64,000 nt of DNA from Blattamonas nauphoetae (taxonomy: Eukaryota; Preaxostyla; Oxymonadida). This document shows positions 55,736 through 64,000 of the stretch, one piece after another (within the stretch, counting starts at the first letter, position 1; each line of letters opens with the position of its first letter). The notes under the pieces were generated by a model. It was given only the letters and a program-made list of their open reading frames with translations, was not told the origin of the DNA and ran no database searches. The position numbers were made by a program, and so were the translations under genes. Location: contig JARBJD010000237.1 of NCBI GenBank assembly GCA_033064195.1, forward strand, positions 1 through 64,000. Direction: 5' to 3'.

Positions 55736-57051
55736 TCACATTTGTCCAGCCAATTCTTGCTCCAGTGCCTCAAAAACCTCGCTCGGAATTATTCTCATTG
55801 CATTGTCGTCGTTGCCATCTTCCTCCGTGCCTTCGACCATCTCTTCCAGCATCTCCTGCGAGAGTGCGAGTAGGAAGACAGACTCATCGTCACTTGTCAA
55901 AAACGGAGGAAACGATTCAAACCAATTATTTCCGCTTTTGGGTTTCGATTCCGACGCTGCATTGACTGACAGAATGTGCGAGATCATTCATCCCACGTTG
56001 AGCTGGACCGAAGACATGTAAGACTTGACCGATTTGTAACACGAAGCACACTGCCCATTCTGCGACACTTCCTCTGGCGGGTGGGTCTCATCCAGCAACA
56101 TCGAGTATCGATTCACCCTCAAGTTGAGAACGAATTCGATCTCTTCCATTCCGGTGCTTTTCAAAATCGGCAGAGACACGTCGAGGGAGAGGCAGGGTGC
56201 GAACGGGTGAGGTTTGGGTGCAGACCTGTTCATTTCGTTCTCTGCGCCCAGCTTGGACGAGAATCAGAAGGGGAAGGGTGCGTGGGCTCAGGTCTTGGAC
56301 GATTCGGAGGACTTCACATTGAAGGCACCGAATTGGCCTGTTAAGCTGTGTCCAGTCGAGGTGGCAATGTCCAGTCCAATGTCCAGTCTCCTATTTAGGA
56401 GCCGAGGGAGTTCATAAAACCGGGCAATGGGTGAAATCCAAGTCATTGCAACAAAATGACTCGAAACGACAAGGGAAGGTGTTCTGTGGGCAGAGTAGAG
56501 ATATTTCAGCAGATTGAGGTCAATTGTGTCCGGAGAACTGAATTCTCGGATGGAAATGGGATGATCATTCCAAACCACATCCTTTTCTCCTCGAATTATC
56601 AATTCTACAAACATATTCTTGCAGCAATGATCTCAAAGATGGAATAATTGATATGGCGAGGGTGGATATCAGAACCTGGCTGGTAAAAATGACACAAGGC
56701 AAAACAGTGTGATTAGTGACGAATTAAGTGAAAAGAAGACAAAAGATACAGCAGCCGACCTTCAGCTTGTTGTGATTCTTCTGAATTTCCTTCGACGATT
56801 GGCTCAGTCTATTTTAGGGCTGGTTGAGATCTTACAAACATCAACAGCGCGTCTATGTTCGTTCTTCCTCGCATCCCCTTCCTTGTTTGCTTTTCATTCA
56901 CCGTCACTCCCTGTTCAGATCGAAGCGAGCGTCCAAGAATCTTTGATTCCCCTCCTTTCCGATTTTCGCAAGTGTAATCATCAAGGCCATGTACAAGTAG
57001 AAATACGCCGAGTTCGAAGGGACCAGAACACAAATTCAGTCGAGGGTGCAT
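55736..57051 (-). CDS. Unrecognised six-exon gene, 324 aa
   Basis: Exons 57051-56836, 56808-56760, 56675-56609, 56537-56301, 56225-56050 and 55965-55736 (introns 27, 84, 71, 75 and 84 nt) keep frame and give 324 residues. The chain looks globular: SGPFELGVFLLVHGLDDY near the start, INYSIFEIIAARI and LNLLKYLYSAHRTPSLVVSSHFVAMTWIS in the middle, and an acidic end (VEGTEEDGNDDN, then EVFEALEQELAGQM). No TM segment. The fifth junction is the least certain; an alternative donor 9 nt on is also in phase and would keep two more residues (a CAS stretch). I cannot name a family. It starts 46 bp before the stop of the next leftward gene, so the two are tightly packed. Confidence 0.6.
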
Positions 57052-57096
57052 GTGTATGACCAAAAAAAGAGTAGGCGAGACCGTTAACAAGTGTGA

Positions 57097-57898
57097 TCAT
57101 GATTTAGAGGAAGGTCTTGAGGAAAGCGATTGTGAAGAATACCCGGTTGAAGAAGCTGTGTTCAACGACGTTGACTTCGTTGGAGCATTGTCGTGTGGGG
57201 GGAAATGTTGAATTCTGGAGGTTAAGGAGAAAAAGAGAAGAAGGATCAATGTGGAGAATGTGAAAGATTATGAAGAACGGAGATATCTCTTGAGAGGACA
57301 ATGAAGATGAGATGAAATTTCTGGGAATTCATTCTGACAAACCTTGTATCGATGAGAAATTCTTCTCTTCCATTGTTTTCGCAAAGTATTTCATTGTCCT
57401 GAACTTTCGGTTCTTCTTTCTTCTCGACTTGTTTTGTTGATTCCTTATTTTCTTCACCGATTGATTCGGCCATCGTTTGATCAGTTAGAGTTACAACAAG
57501 CGCAACAGTGTGTTCTTGTTCAATCTTGTTCTGGCTGGGTTCTGGAGACTTCACTTCCTTTGGAATCACAACTGTCTTCGAATCTTTCTTCTCATCATCT
57601 GATTCCATATTCCTAGCTACCATCTCCTCTGATTCTTGCCTCTTCGCCTCGGCCTGTTTCGCGATCTGCTCAAATCTCCCCTTAACTCCCGATCTATATG
57701 TCGAATGTGAAGATATGAATGAGGAGGGTCAAATACGATGAAAAAATGTCAAAAAAATGAATAAGCAAGAGATTCAAACCGATGGCAACAGATCTCCCAT
57801 CCTAGTGCATATTGGGGAACAATATGCCCGTCGTCTTGGAGGTTCCCTTTGAAAATACTCTGAGTCCATTTTCTACCAATTCGATGACAGTTGTTCAT
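57097..57898 (-). CDS. Unrecognised three-exon gene, 195 aa
   Basis: Exons 57898-57780, 57693-57343 and 57214-57097 (introns 86 and 128 nt) give 195 residues in consistent frame. The N-terminal third (MNNCHRIGRKWTQSIFKG, QYALGWEICCHRSGVKGRFEQ) looks folded; the middle is a highly charged helix (KQAEAKRQESEEMVARNME), then Glu/Lys-rich disordered sequence, and the end is Ser-rich (STGYSSQSLSSRPSSKS). No membrane segment or known motif. A reading with a 22-nt intron instead of 128 nt is also in frame but gives an implausibly hydrophobic tail, so I rejected it. Confidence 0.55.
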
Positions 57899-58944
57899 TT
57901 CTTCTCAGAGGAGAAGACGTCCGACAGTTCGATCGTGTTGACTTTTCGCTTGTGGATGAATGAGCACCCTGTTCCTGCAAGAGATGGAGAGAAAAAGTGA
58001 AGGAAGTGGCTAGAAATTGAAAATAAAGAGAGAAAACACTATCAACGGCGACTCAAACTGTTCTGAGTTTGGACACATCCAGGGGCAGCAAAATGCAGAG
58101 ATGAAGGCACTACCTCGCTCAAACAAAGTGATGAGGTCTAAGACTAATCAAAAAAGTGAGAGATGGGTGGTAATATCACACCAACATCGAAATGGAGAAG
58201 CAACTGTGACCCTTTATAGATGTGGATTGGACGTCCAGGACTGGATGTCCAATCGGACAGTCCATTTTTGCCGACTCTTTGAAAACTTCAAAAACGGTAT
58301 GCACTAATTGAGAAGACATCAGAACAAAAGTATCAGCGAAATGTCCAATGACATCCAATGACGTCCAATGGTGGGTGGATCAAGCAACTCGTCACTAGAA
58401 GAAGAGTATCATCGGATTCTCACCATTTCGCTGATTTTCAAGAGACTATTCTCATTTTCAAGTGAAAGGAAACCAATATATGGAATGAGAGTAAAATGAA
58501 CAGGATCAAAATTGAATATCCAATCGAAGTCAATTGTCCAGTCCAACGCTGGCACCGTCCAATCCAATTAACATGCCAAGCACCGAACCAGCGACAGGAA
58601 AGACGGACTGAGATCAGAAAGAAGAGCTTCCTCGTCGAGATTGACGAGTTCACTCTCCGCTCGTCGTTCAGAAAAGTGGAAGGGGTCGTATTTGTGAGAA
58701 GAACAGGGGTATACGACCCCACACTGACTTTGAGATGGATTGGAGACGGAACCACAATACCCTGGCTCCTCTGGGTCCACACCAGTATCGAAACTTCGTG
58801 AATGACGAATTGACCTTTTGTCTTTCCGCTTCAATTCATCCAAATAGCGAAATCATTTTTGACATTTCTCTTCTCGAGAGTTTCTTCTGGAAAGAACACG
58901 AGAAACACATGGTGTTTCTTTGTTTATCAATCCATATTTTTGTG
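57899..58944. other. Intergenic, GTCCAAT-rich
   Basis: No supported gene over about 1 kb. A 101-residue plus-strand frame (58496-58801) is open but unrecognised. The motif GTCCAAT or close variants recurs at about 58240, 58345-58370, 58536-58565, with an imperfect hairpin at about 58222-58255 and a tandem ATCCAATGAC/GTCCAATG run at 58340-58370. As it lies upstream of the kinase gene (+) and of the leftward gene, it may hold regulatory sites. Confidence 0.35.
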
Positions 58945-61081
58945 ATGGGGAGATCTTCGATTGACAGTTCTCACAAACGCCATATTGTTGAAATGGCGGA
59001 TGTGATCGAAGTTCCCAAAGGATGTATGTTCTCATCTTGCGTTTCATTGATGATTCATCTCTCTTCTTTGCTCAGATACATACCTGAGAACCATCAGTTC
59101 TGGTGGCTTCGGAAGTGTTGTGGAAATGGTTGAGAATTCAACGAAGATACACTATGCGGGAAAGATGATTCCGTGCATGACTGGAAAAGACAACAAACGA
59201 ATAGCTGATGAAGTTATTCGACTTCGACTCTTCGCTCATCCAAGAATTGTTGGACTGAAAGAAGCGACAACGACGGTAAACATGAAAGTGATTGTGATGG
59301 AACTGGGAGGACAATCGCTTGCGGAGATCGTGAAAGACTACACATCTCGTGGAATTCTTGTGCCTCGCGAAGTCTGCTCATTTCTTGTGATTCCTCATTG
59401 CTTTATTGAGTTTTGATGACTTTTCTCCCTCTATTCTTCTGATTATGTCATTTTTCTGCTGTTTGTTGATTTTCAGGTTGTTTATCGAGTGATGGTTGAT
59501 GTGTCGTCTGCGCTGAATTTTATGCACAACCACTCAAGTGAAGCGACAGCACATGGAGATGTGAAGATGGAGAACATTCTTCTTTTCGCTAGGGGACACT
59601 TCAAACTGTGTTTGTCTTTCCATTTAAATATTTCTTTCTCATTCTTTGCTACCATCATTCTGTGATTCCTTCCTCTAATCGTTTTCCTTCTTTATTCATG
59701 TTCTTTTTCATATTTTGTTGATTCAGGTGATTTGGGGGCAGCAGAATCGGATGATGTGAGCAGCACGCGTTCGGTGATGTCTCAACTGTACGTGTCGCCG
59801 GAACGAATAGAATCGGACACAGGAAGGGCGACGTGCTCATCGGATGTGTGGGCGTTGGGGATTGTTCTTCACTGGCTTCTGTTTGGAGAACCGCCTTTCA
59901 AGAGTCAGAATGCAGCTCGATTGATTCAAGAGATTGGGTCGTTCCAAGTGTCGATGATTGGGTCGAGTTGTGGAGGGGAAGAACGCGCACTTCTGATGCG
60001 AATGTTGGATCCTGTTTGTTTTCTCTCTTCTTTCTTCATTCTCTTCATTTTTTTTATGTTTTTTTTGTATTCTGTTCAGAATCCAACAACTAGAGTGACA
60101 AGTTCTCAATTATCTTCTTTTGGAGTGTTTCGTTGCCTCGTGAACACTGCCTCAGCAGTTTGGAGACTGAAAGACGCCGACGACAAAGAACTCCATTCCG
60201 AAAACGAGACATTGAAGAGAGAACTCCATCTGAAAGAAGATAAATTGAAGACAACAGAACGAGAACTCGAAACCGAAAGAGCAGCCCACAAACATTCTGT
60301 GGACAAACTGAGTGCAGAACTGAACAGCCTGAAAGAGAAGCTGGCCAAATCGGAATCGGAAAGACAAGCAGCTGAAGCGAAATTAGTGAGACTGGAACAA
60401 GATCCTCCGAAGATCGCAGCGATGCGAGTTGAGTCTCAGTCTGGCACAGCGCCTGGAAGGAATGAAGATGAGCGCGGTGAAACTGAGGGACGACGCGAAC
60501 GAAGACAAGGAACTGTCGGACACTCTCAAATCGGAGCAGCAGCGATCGAACTGTTCAATCAAGATGAATGGACAGTGTCTGGAAATGTCTTCACAAAAAG
60601 ACTGATTACATTTGATTCGCTTGTCTCGTTCGAGTTTGGGGCAGTCGTGGCTCGTCTGTCACTCACAATCAGAAACGGACTGAACAAATCTTTCGCAGTT
60701 GGGATCGTCTCGTCCAATCTGAGCAACGAGGCTCTAACAAAATACTTTCCCAATCTGAAGGGAGGAGCTGGATGGAATGTGTATCCCACATATCGATTTG
60801 CCAGGCAGAATGGGCAAAGGACAGACATGGGATCGGCATGTTTGGGAGGAAGAAATGGACAGCGAGTGGTGTTGGAGGCAGATGGACGAAGAGGAAAGCG
60901 AACCCTGAAACTGTCGCAAGATGGAGAGACACAGCCAGTCTTCTTCACGAACATCCCTATTCCCTTCCGATTCGCTGTTTGCATCATCAGTCCGAAGGAT
61001 GCAGTTGAGATTGAGTCAGTTTCAGTTGTGTCCTCGCCGCAGATGGTTGGAGGAACGATTGCTGTCGCGATGGATGAATAA
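58945..61081 (+). CDS. Protein kinase with coiled coil and SPRY-like domain
   Basis: Five exons (58945-59023, 59076-59371, 59477-59609, 59727-60013, 60080-61081; introns 52, 105, 117 and 66 nt) give 598 residues. Kinase domain about residues 27-290: Gly loop SSGGFGSV (34-41), Lys56 (AGKM), Glu72, catalytic loop HGDVKMEN with Asp153 and Asn158 (HGD in place of HRD), DLG in place of DFG (171-173), and SPERI in place of APE. All residues needed for phosphotransfer are present. Then a coiled coil of about 70 residues (LHSENETLKRELHLKEDKLK...), a polar linker, and about 180 residues (AAIELFNQDEWTVSGNVFTK to the end) resembling a SPRY/B30.2-type beta sandwich and shared with the gene at 62.8-64.0 kb. 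A second ATG at 58993 is an alternative start. Confidence 0.87.
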
Positions 61082-61414
61082 AGCAGAACACACCATTTCA
61101 CACTTTCATCATTCTCTTCTCTCTTCATTATTCCTTTCACGCACGATCAGTCGAAAGATGTTTTATTTGATCTGAATGACTTTGATTCGGTTTCTCAACG
61201 AGACCAGGTGTCAAGAAAACGTGCCTGACATGACATAAAGTAAGAAGAATTGTGAATCAAGAGGAAGCCAGCGTTAGAAAGACCGATGACCATTTATTCA
61301 TCGACGGTCTGCTCCACTCAGAATCAAGACGAGAGCAGTGACTCGGCTCAGAAGCGTGCACTTCGCCTCAACTCAACGAATGGACAATCGCAGAAACCTG
61401 TCACTCTTTTCTCG
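61082..61414. other. Convergent intergenic gap
   Basis: Between the 3' ends of the kinase (+) and the leftward gene. A plus-strand open frame across 61286-61675 overlaps the next gene antisense and has no motif. Confidence 0.4.
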
Positions 61415-62347
61415 TCAACTCGCATTTGCTCCCAGAAAACGCGAGAGCTTCAAGCCATCTTCAACAAGAAAGGAGCCGATGTATCCAGACTGATCGTGAC
61501 GCAGCATCTGTTCGAGTGTGTCTTCGAAGCCTTCCCAAAACAGAGCTTGGATCATCCGTTTTGCAGATTGGACCAATTCTGGGCCTTGGTCCTTCCATTC
61601 TTTCAGCGAAAAGTTGATGTCGTTGAGAAGACGCCTGTTCAAGTGAAGATCTTCGTTGAGGATGTGCCGATTTGAGACCAGATATTTCAAAAATTGAGAG
61701 GACGGAACCACAACCTTCTGAAAGACGATTTCGCGATGGGTCCATGTGTCGACAGTGGGAGTGACGCCAACGTCCCTGAGATAGAACGGATACGCGAGGT
61801 GGATGCTTTCGGTGACGATCCAGATGAGACAGTTGTGAATCGCTTCATTTCCCCAAATTGGCAGTTTGTGAGGTCGAACAGTCGCGAAGACTTTGGTGAT
61901 TAGATCAGATTCCACAAGTTGATATCGAATTTCTTGTGACAAATATCTGGTTGTCTTGTGAAGTAACGACAACGCTGTAGAGATCACAGGTGAGTGAGGT
62001 GATGATAAAATAGTGATAATGTTCTCAAAAAAGCCGGAGAACGACCCAGATGAAGATGGAACGAGGTCAGTGGCGAGTTTCATCGCACCGCGTTTGTTGG
62101 CATATTCATGCTCGAGGCTCATCAAAAACCGGGCAGCTCTGTCTTGAAGGGCATTGTCAAATGGATATGCCTCTTTCACGAGGGTAACTAGTGAACGATA
62201 TATTCGTGATTTGTCCTCAAACGACAATTCGGAGTTCGGAACGAAATTCAGGAATGATTCCTGCAATAGTTTGTCGGTTGAAAGTGATTCCGGCGAATGA
62301 TGTATAGAGGCATCGATCGGATGATTTAAGGTGGAATTTGTTAACAT
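61415..62347 (-). CDS. Helical-repeat-like protein, 310 aa, possibly internally shortened
   Basis: A single open frame with an ATG start. It is alpha-helical and Leu-rich: LQESFLNFVPNSELSFEDKSR, then TLVKEAYPFDNALQDRAARFL, FFENIITILSSPHSPVISTALSLL, IRYQLVESDLITKVFATVRPH and a C-terminal helix QSAKRMIQALFWEGFEDTLEQML. The pattern suggests an ARM/HEAT-like solenoid. I recall closely similar predicted proteins as a large lineage-specific family in an oxymonad genome, in which an extra helical block lies where this one reads NEDLHLNRRLLND; that recollection is unverified and would imply a 50-residue internal deletion here. Function unknown. Confidence 0.6.
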   Translation of the reverse strand: MLTNSTLNHPIDASIHHSPESLSTDKLLQESFLNFVPNSELSFEDKSRIYRSLVTLVKEAYPFDNALQDRAARFLMSLEHEYANKRGAMKLATDLVPSSSGSFSGFFENIITILSSPHSPVISTALSLLHKTTRYLSQEIRYQLVESDLITKVFATVRPHKLPIWGNEAIHNCLIWIVTESIHLAYPFYLRDVGVTPTVDTWTHREIVFQKVVVPSSQFLKYLVSNRHILNEDLHLNRRLLNDINFSLKEWKDQGPELVQSAKRMIQALFWEGFEDTLEQMLRHDQSGYIGSFLVEDGLKLSRFLGANAS

Positions 62348-62818
62348 AAGAGTGAATCAGTGATCGAACCATTTTTTTGGTAGAACAGACAGCACAATTC
62401 AAGAAGCCGTTTTTCTTATCTCCATGAGAATCAAACGGAACTTTTCAACTGATAGACAATTTTTCAAACCAATCATTTTCTTTTGACCATGGAAAGTAGA
62501 GATAAAAGTCTTGAATCGTGTCACGATCCTGGATGAACAATGAATGATTATTGACGACTCTTTTGGTCATCCCATTCATCTTGTCCAAATATCTTTGCCC
62601 CGACGGATTCTCACTTCCTGATGGGGAAGCCTTAACTTGAGGAGCTGAATGTGAAATGAGGATTTCTTTCAACTTTGTCAGTCCAGCCCGCATCCACAGT
62701 CGGAAATGACCCTCCCAGACAAGAAGCGTATTGAGGATCGCAATGCGATTCAGCATGATTCATCGATGACTCAGACGAGACGATCAATTGATAATAGTGA
62801 GTCTGAAGAAAGTCAGTT
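62348..62818. other. Intergenic, no gene seen
   Basis: Lies upstream of one leftward gene and downstream of another. A minus-strand frame (62445-62756) is open and moderately protein-like (it contains DRDTIQDFYLYFPWSKENDWF) but has no clear start or splice partner; it could be a decayed 5' part of the gene on its left. Confidence 0.3.
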
Positions 62819-63991
62819 TCATTCATCCATTTCGGCAGGAGTAGTTCCTCCAACCATCTGCGGCTCGGATACAACATCAACTGATTCAATCTCAACTGCA
62901 TCGTGTTCGTTATAGATCCACACAGCAAATCGGAAGGGAACTGGGATGTTCGTGAAGAAGACTGGCTGTGTCTCTCCATCTTGCGACAGTTTCAGTGTTC
63001 GCCTTCCATCTCGCCCATCCGCCTCCAACACCACTCGTTGACCCTTTCTTCCTCCCTCACATGCAGAAACTCTGTTTTTCTCTTTCCCATTCTGTCTGGC
63101 ACTTCGGAGCAATGGATGTACGTCCCATCCTGCTCCTCCCTTCAGATTGGGAAAGTAATCAGAGGGAGAGATGCGGCTCAGATTGGATGAGATGATCCCA
63201 ACAGCGAAATTGCTGTGCGGTCCTTTTCTGATTGTGAGAAACAGACGAGCCACAACTTCCCCGAACTCGAACGAGACAAGCGAGGCATCAGACTTTTTTG
63301 ATTTCGTGAAGACATTTCCAAACAATGTCCAATTCGTCTTGTCGAACAGTTCGATCGCTTCTGCTCCCATTCTCGGTTGTCGATTTCGTTCCTGTTCAGC
63401 CCATCTTCTGGCTTGTTCCATCATTTGTTGGTTCTTCGCTCGCTCGGCTTCCATCGACAGTTTCATCGTGTTCAGCTCTTCCAGTTTCTTGTCTAACTCC
63501 TCTCGTCTTTCATCTTCTTTCTTCTTCATCTCTTCTCGTTCTCTCTCCCTCTCCGTCTCTCGCAGATGATCCTTCTCTTCCATCTCCCTCATCTTCATCC
63601 GCAGTTGCTCTTCCATCCTCTGCTTCTCCTTTCCGATGTCCAGTCCAATCATCCCATCTGGCTTCTCTCGTCGAGGCACGATAGTGTGGGGAAAGTGTTC
63701 CATCAGTACGTCTGTCACTTCTTTCCGGAGTGCCTTTCGATGCTGATCCAACTTGACTGAATGTTTCTGTCGGAACAGTTCTGCCAGCATCTCACCCAGT
63801 GTGCTCTCGATCAGAGAGAGTGCCGACGAGCTGTCGGCCAAAAGCGACCTCCTTGATTCTTCCTCATCCCCCAAAGCTTCTTCTTGTTGGTCATTCAGCA
63901 TTCTCTGCTTGCTCTCTGACCTCTTATTCTCACTCGAAATGAATTCAGAAAGACCAGTGCAAAGTCTGTCCAATCCTCCAACCAACGACAT
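62819..63991 (-). CDS. Coiled-coil plus SPRY-like domain protein (maybe 5'-truncated by window)
   Basis: An intronless 390-residue frame. Residues 1-110 are polar helices (LVGGLDRLCTGLSEFISSENKRSESKQRML...), 110-205 a strongly charged coiled coil (KQRMEEQLRMKMREMEEKDH...), and 210-390 the same SPRY-like domain as in the nearby kinase: AIELFDKTNWTLFGNVFTKS, FGEVVARLFLTIRKG, SNFAVGIISSNLS, YFPNLKGGAGWDVHP, GQRVVLEADG, TLKLSQDGETQPVFFTNIPVPFRFAVWI and EPQMVGGT. The two domains agree over about 180 residues at high identity. It lacks a kinase domain inside the window, but the frame is open to the right edge, so the ATG at 63991 may be internal. Confidence 0.75.
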   Translation of the reverse strand: MSLVGGLDRLCTGLSEFISSENKRSESKQRMLNDQQEEALGDEEESRRSLLADSSSALSLIESTLGEMLAELFRQKHSVKLDQHRKALRKEVTDVLMEHFPHTIVPRREKPDGMIGLDIGKEKQRMEEQLRMKMREMEEKDHLRETEREREREEMKKKEDERREELDKKLEELNTMKLSMEAERAKNQQMMEQARRWAEQERNRQPRMGAEAIELFDKTNWTLFGNVFTKSKKSDASLVSFEFGEVVARLFLTIRKGPHSNFAVGIISSNLSRISPSDYFPNLKGGAGWDVHPLLRSARQNGKEKNRVSACEGGRKGQRVVLEADGRDGRRTLKLSQDGETQPVFFTNIPVPFRFAVWIYNEHDAVEIESVDVVSEPQMVGGTTPAEMDE

Positions 63992-64000
63992 CGTTCGATT

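Noticed and set aside
55351-55773. Minus-strand frame with a TM-like segment upstream of the nucleotidyltransferase
   Set aside because: It overlaps the start of the nucleotidyltransferase in another frame, and the hydrophobic run lies in AT-rich intergenic DNA without a clear start.
56709-57059. 116-residue plus-strand frame
   Set aside because: Antisense to exons 1-2 of the six-exon gene, whose frame and splice sites are consistent.
57321-57342. A 22-nt intron in the 57.1-57.9 kb gene
   Set aside because: In frame, but it yields an odd hydrophobic tail; the 128-nt intron with the same donor gives a plausible Ser-rich end and a whole number of codons.
1-64000. tRNA, rRNA and snRNA genes
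   Set aside because: I looked for GGTTCRA-type T-arm boxes, conserved rRNA blocks and U6-like sequence by eye and saw none; a covariance search would be needed to exclude them fully.

Overview
This is protist nuclear DNA. It has dense protein genes on both strands, split by short GT-AG introns (25 to 148 nt in the models below) with pyrimidine-rich 3' ends. TAA, TAG and TGA all act as stops, so the code is standard. A ribosomal protein uS9/RPS16 gene, an XRN2/Rat1 exonuclease and a CLEC16A-like gene mark it as eukaryotic. A SPAG6/PF16 gene (axoneme central pair) says the cell makes, or recently made, motile flagella. The short introns, compact spacing and a kinase/coiled-coil/SPRY-like protein family would fit an excavate such as an oxymonad, but that is an impression from memory and no species can be read from the sequence.

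Bases 1 to about 25,250 are an accessory, transposon-rich region with few intact genes. It holds a decayed piece of a Polinton-type DNA polymerase (1-1080), a purine-rich minisatellite, a decayed P4-ATPase piece (3.9-4.6 kb), two small host-like membrane or coiled-coil reading frames (6.5-7.8 kb), two whole virus-like ORFs with a shared promoter-like leader (9.7-11.1 kb) and AT-rich non-coding DNA. It also holds three copies or fragments of a pogo/Tigger-like DNA transposon, one with both terminal inverted repeats and a TA target duplication (16135-17716). A Merlin/IS1016-like transposase remnant, a cluster of about 580-bp MITEs (18.5-23.1 kb) that includes a nested insertion and a nearly perfect 219-bp palindrome, and a Tc1-type (DD34E) transposase remnant complete it.

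Bases 25.3 kb to the right end are gene-dense host DNA. In order: a >2,350-residue unrecognised Ser/Pro-rich protein (-); a V8-like serine protease (-); SPAG6 (+); a four-TM protein (+); a giant CLEC16A-like protein (-); a TPR protein of kinesin-light-chain style (-); RPS16 (+); XRN2/Rat1 with a His/Gln tandem repeat (-); a Cid1/TUT-type nucleotidyltransferase (-); two unrecognised small genes (-); a protein kinase fused to a coiled coil and a SPRY-like domain (+); an alpha-helical-repeat-like gene (-); and a second SPRY-like gene (-) at the edge. Exon models were built by hand. In every multi-exon model except the open-ended first one, exon lengths add up to whole codons with a consistent frame.

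No operon-like unit is apparent. XRN2 (5'-3' RNA decay and transcription termination) and the terminal nucleotidyltransferase (3' tailing) are both RNA-end enzymes and lie head to tail, but chance adjacency is as likely as a functional link.
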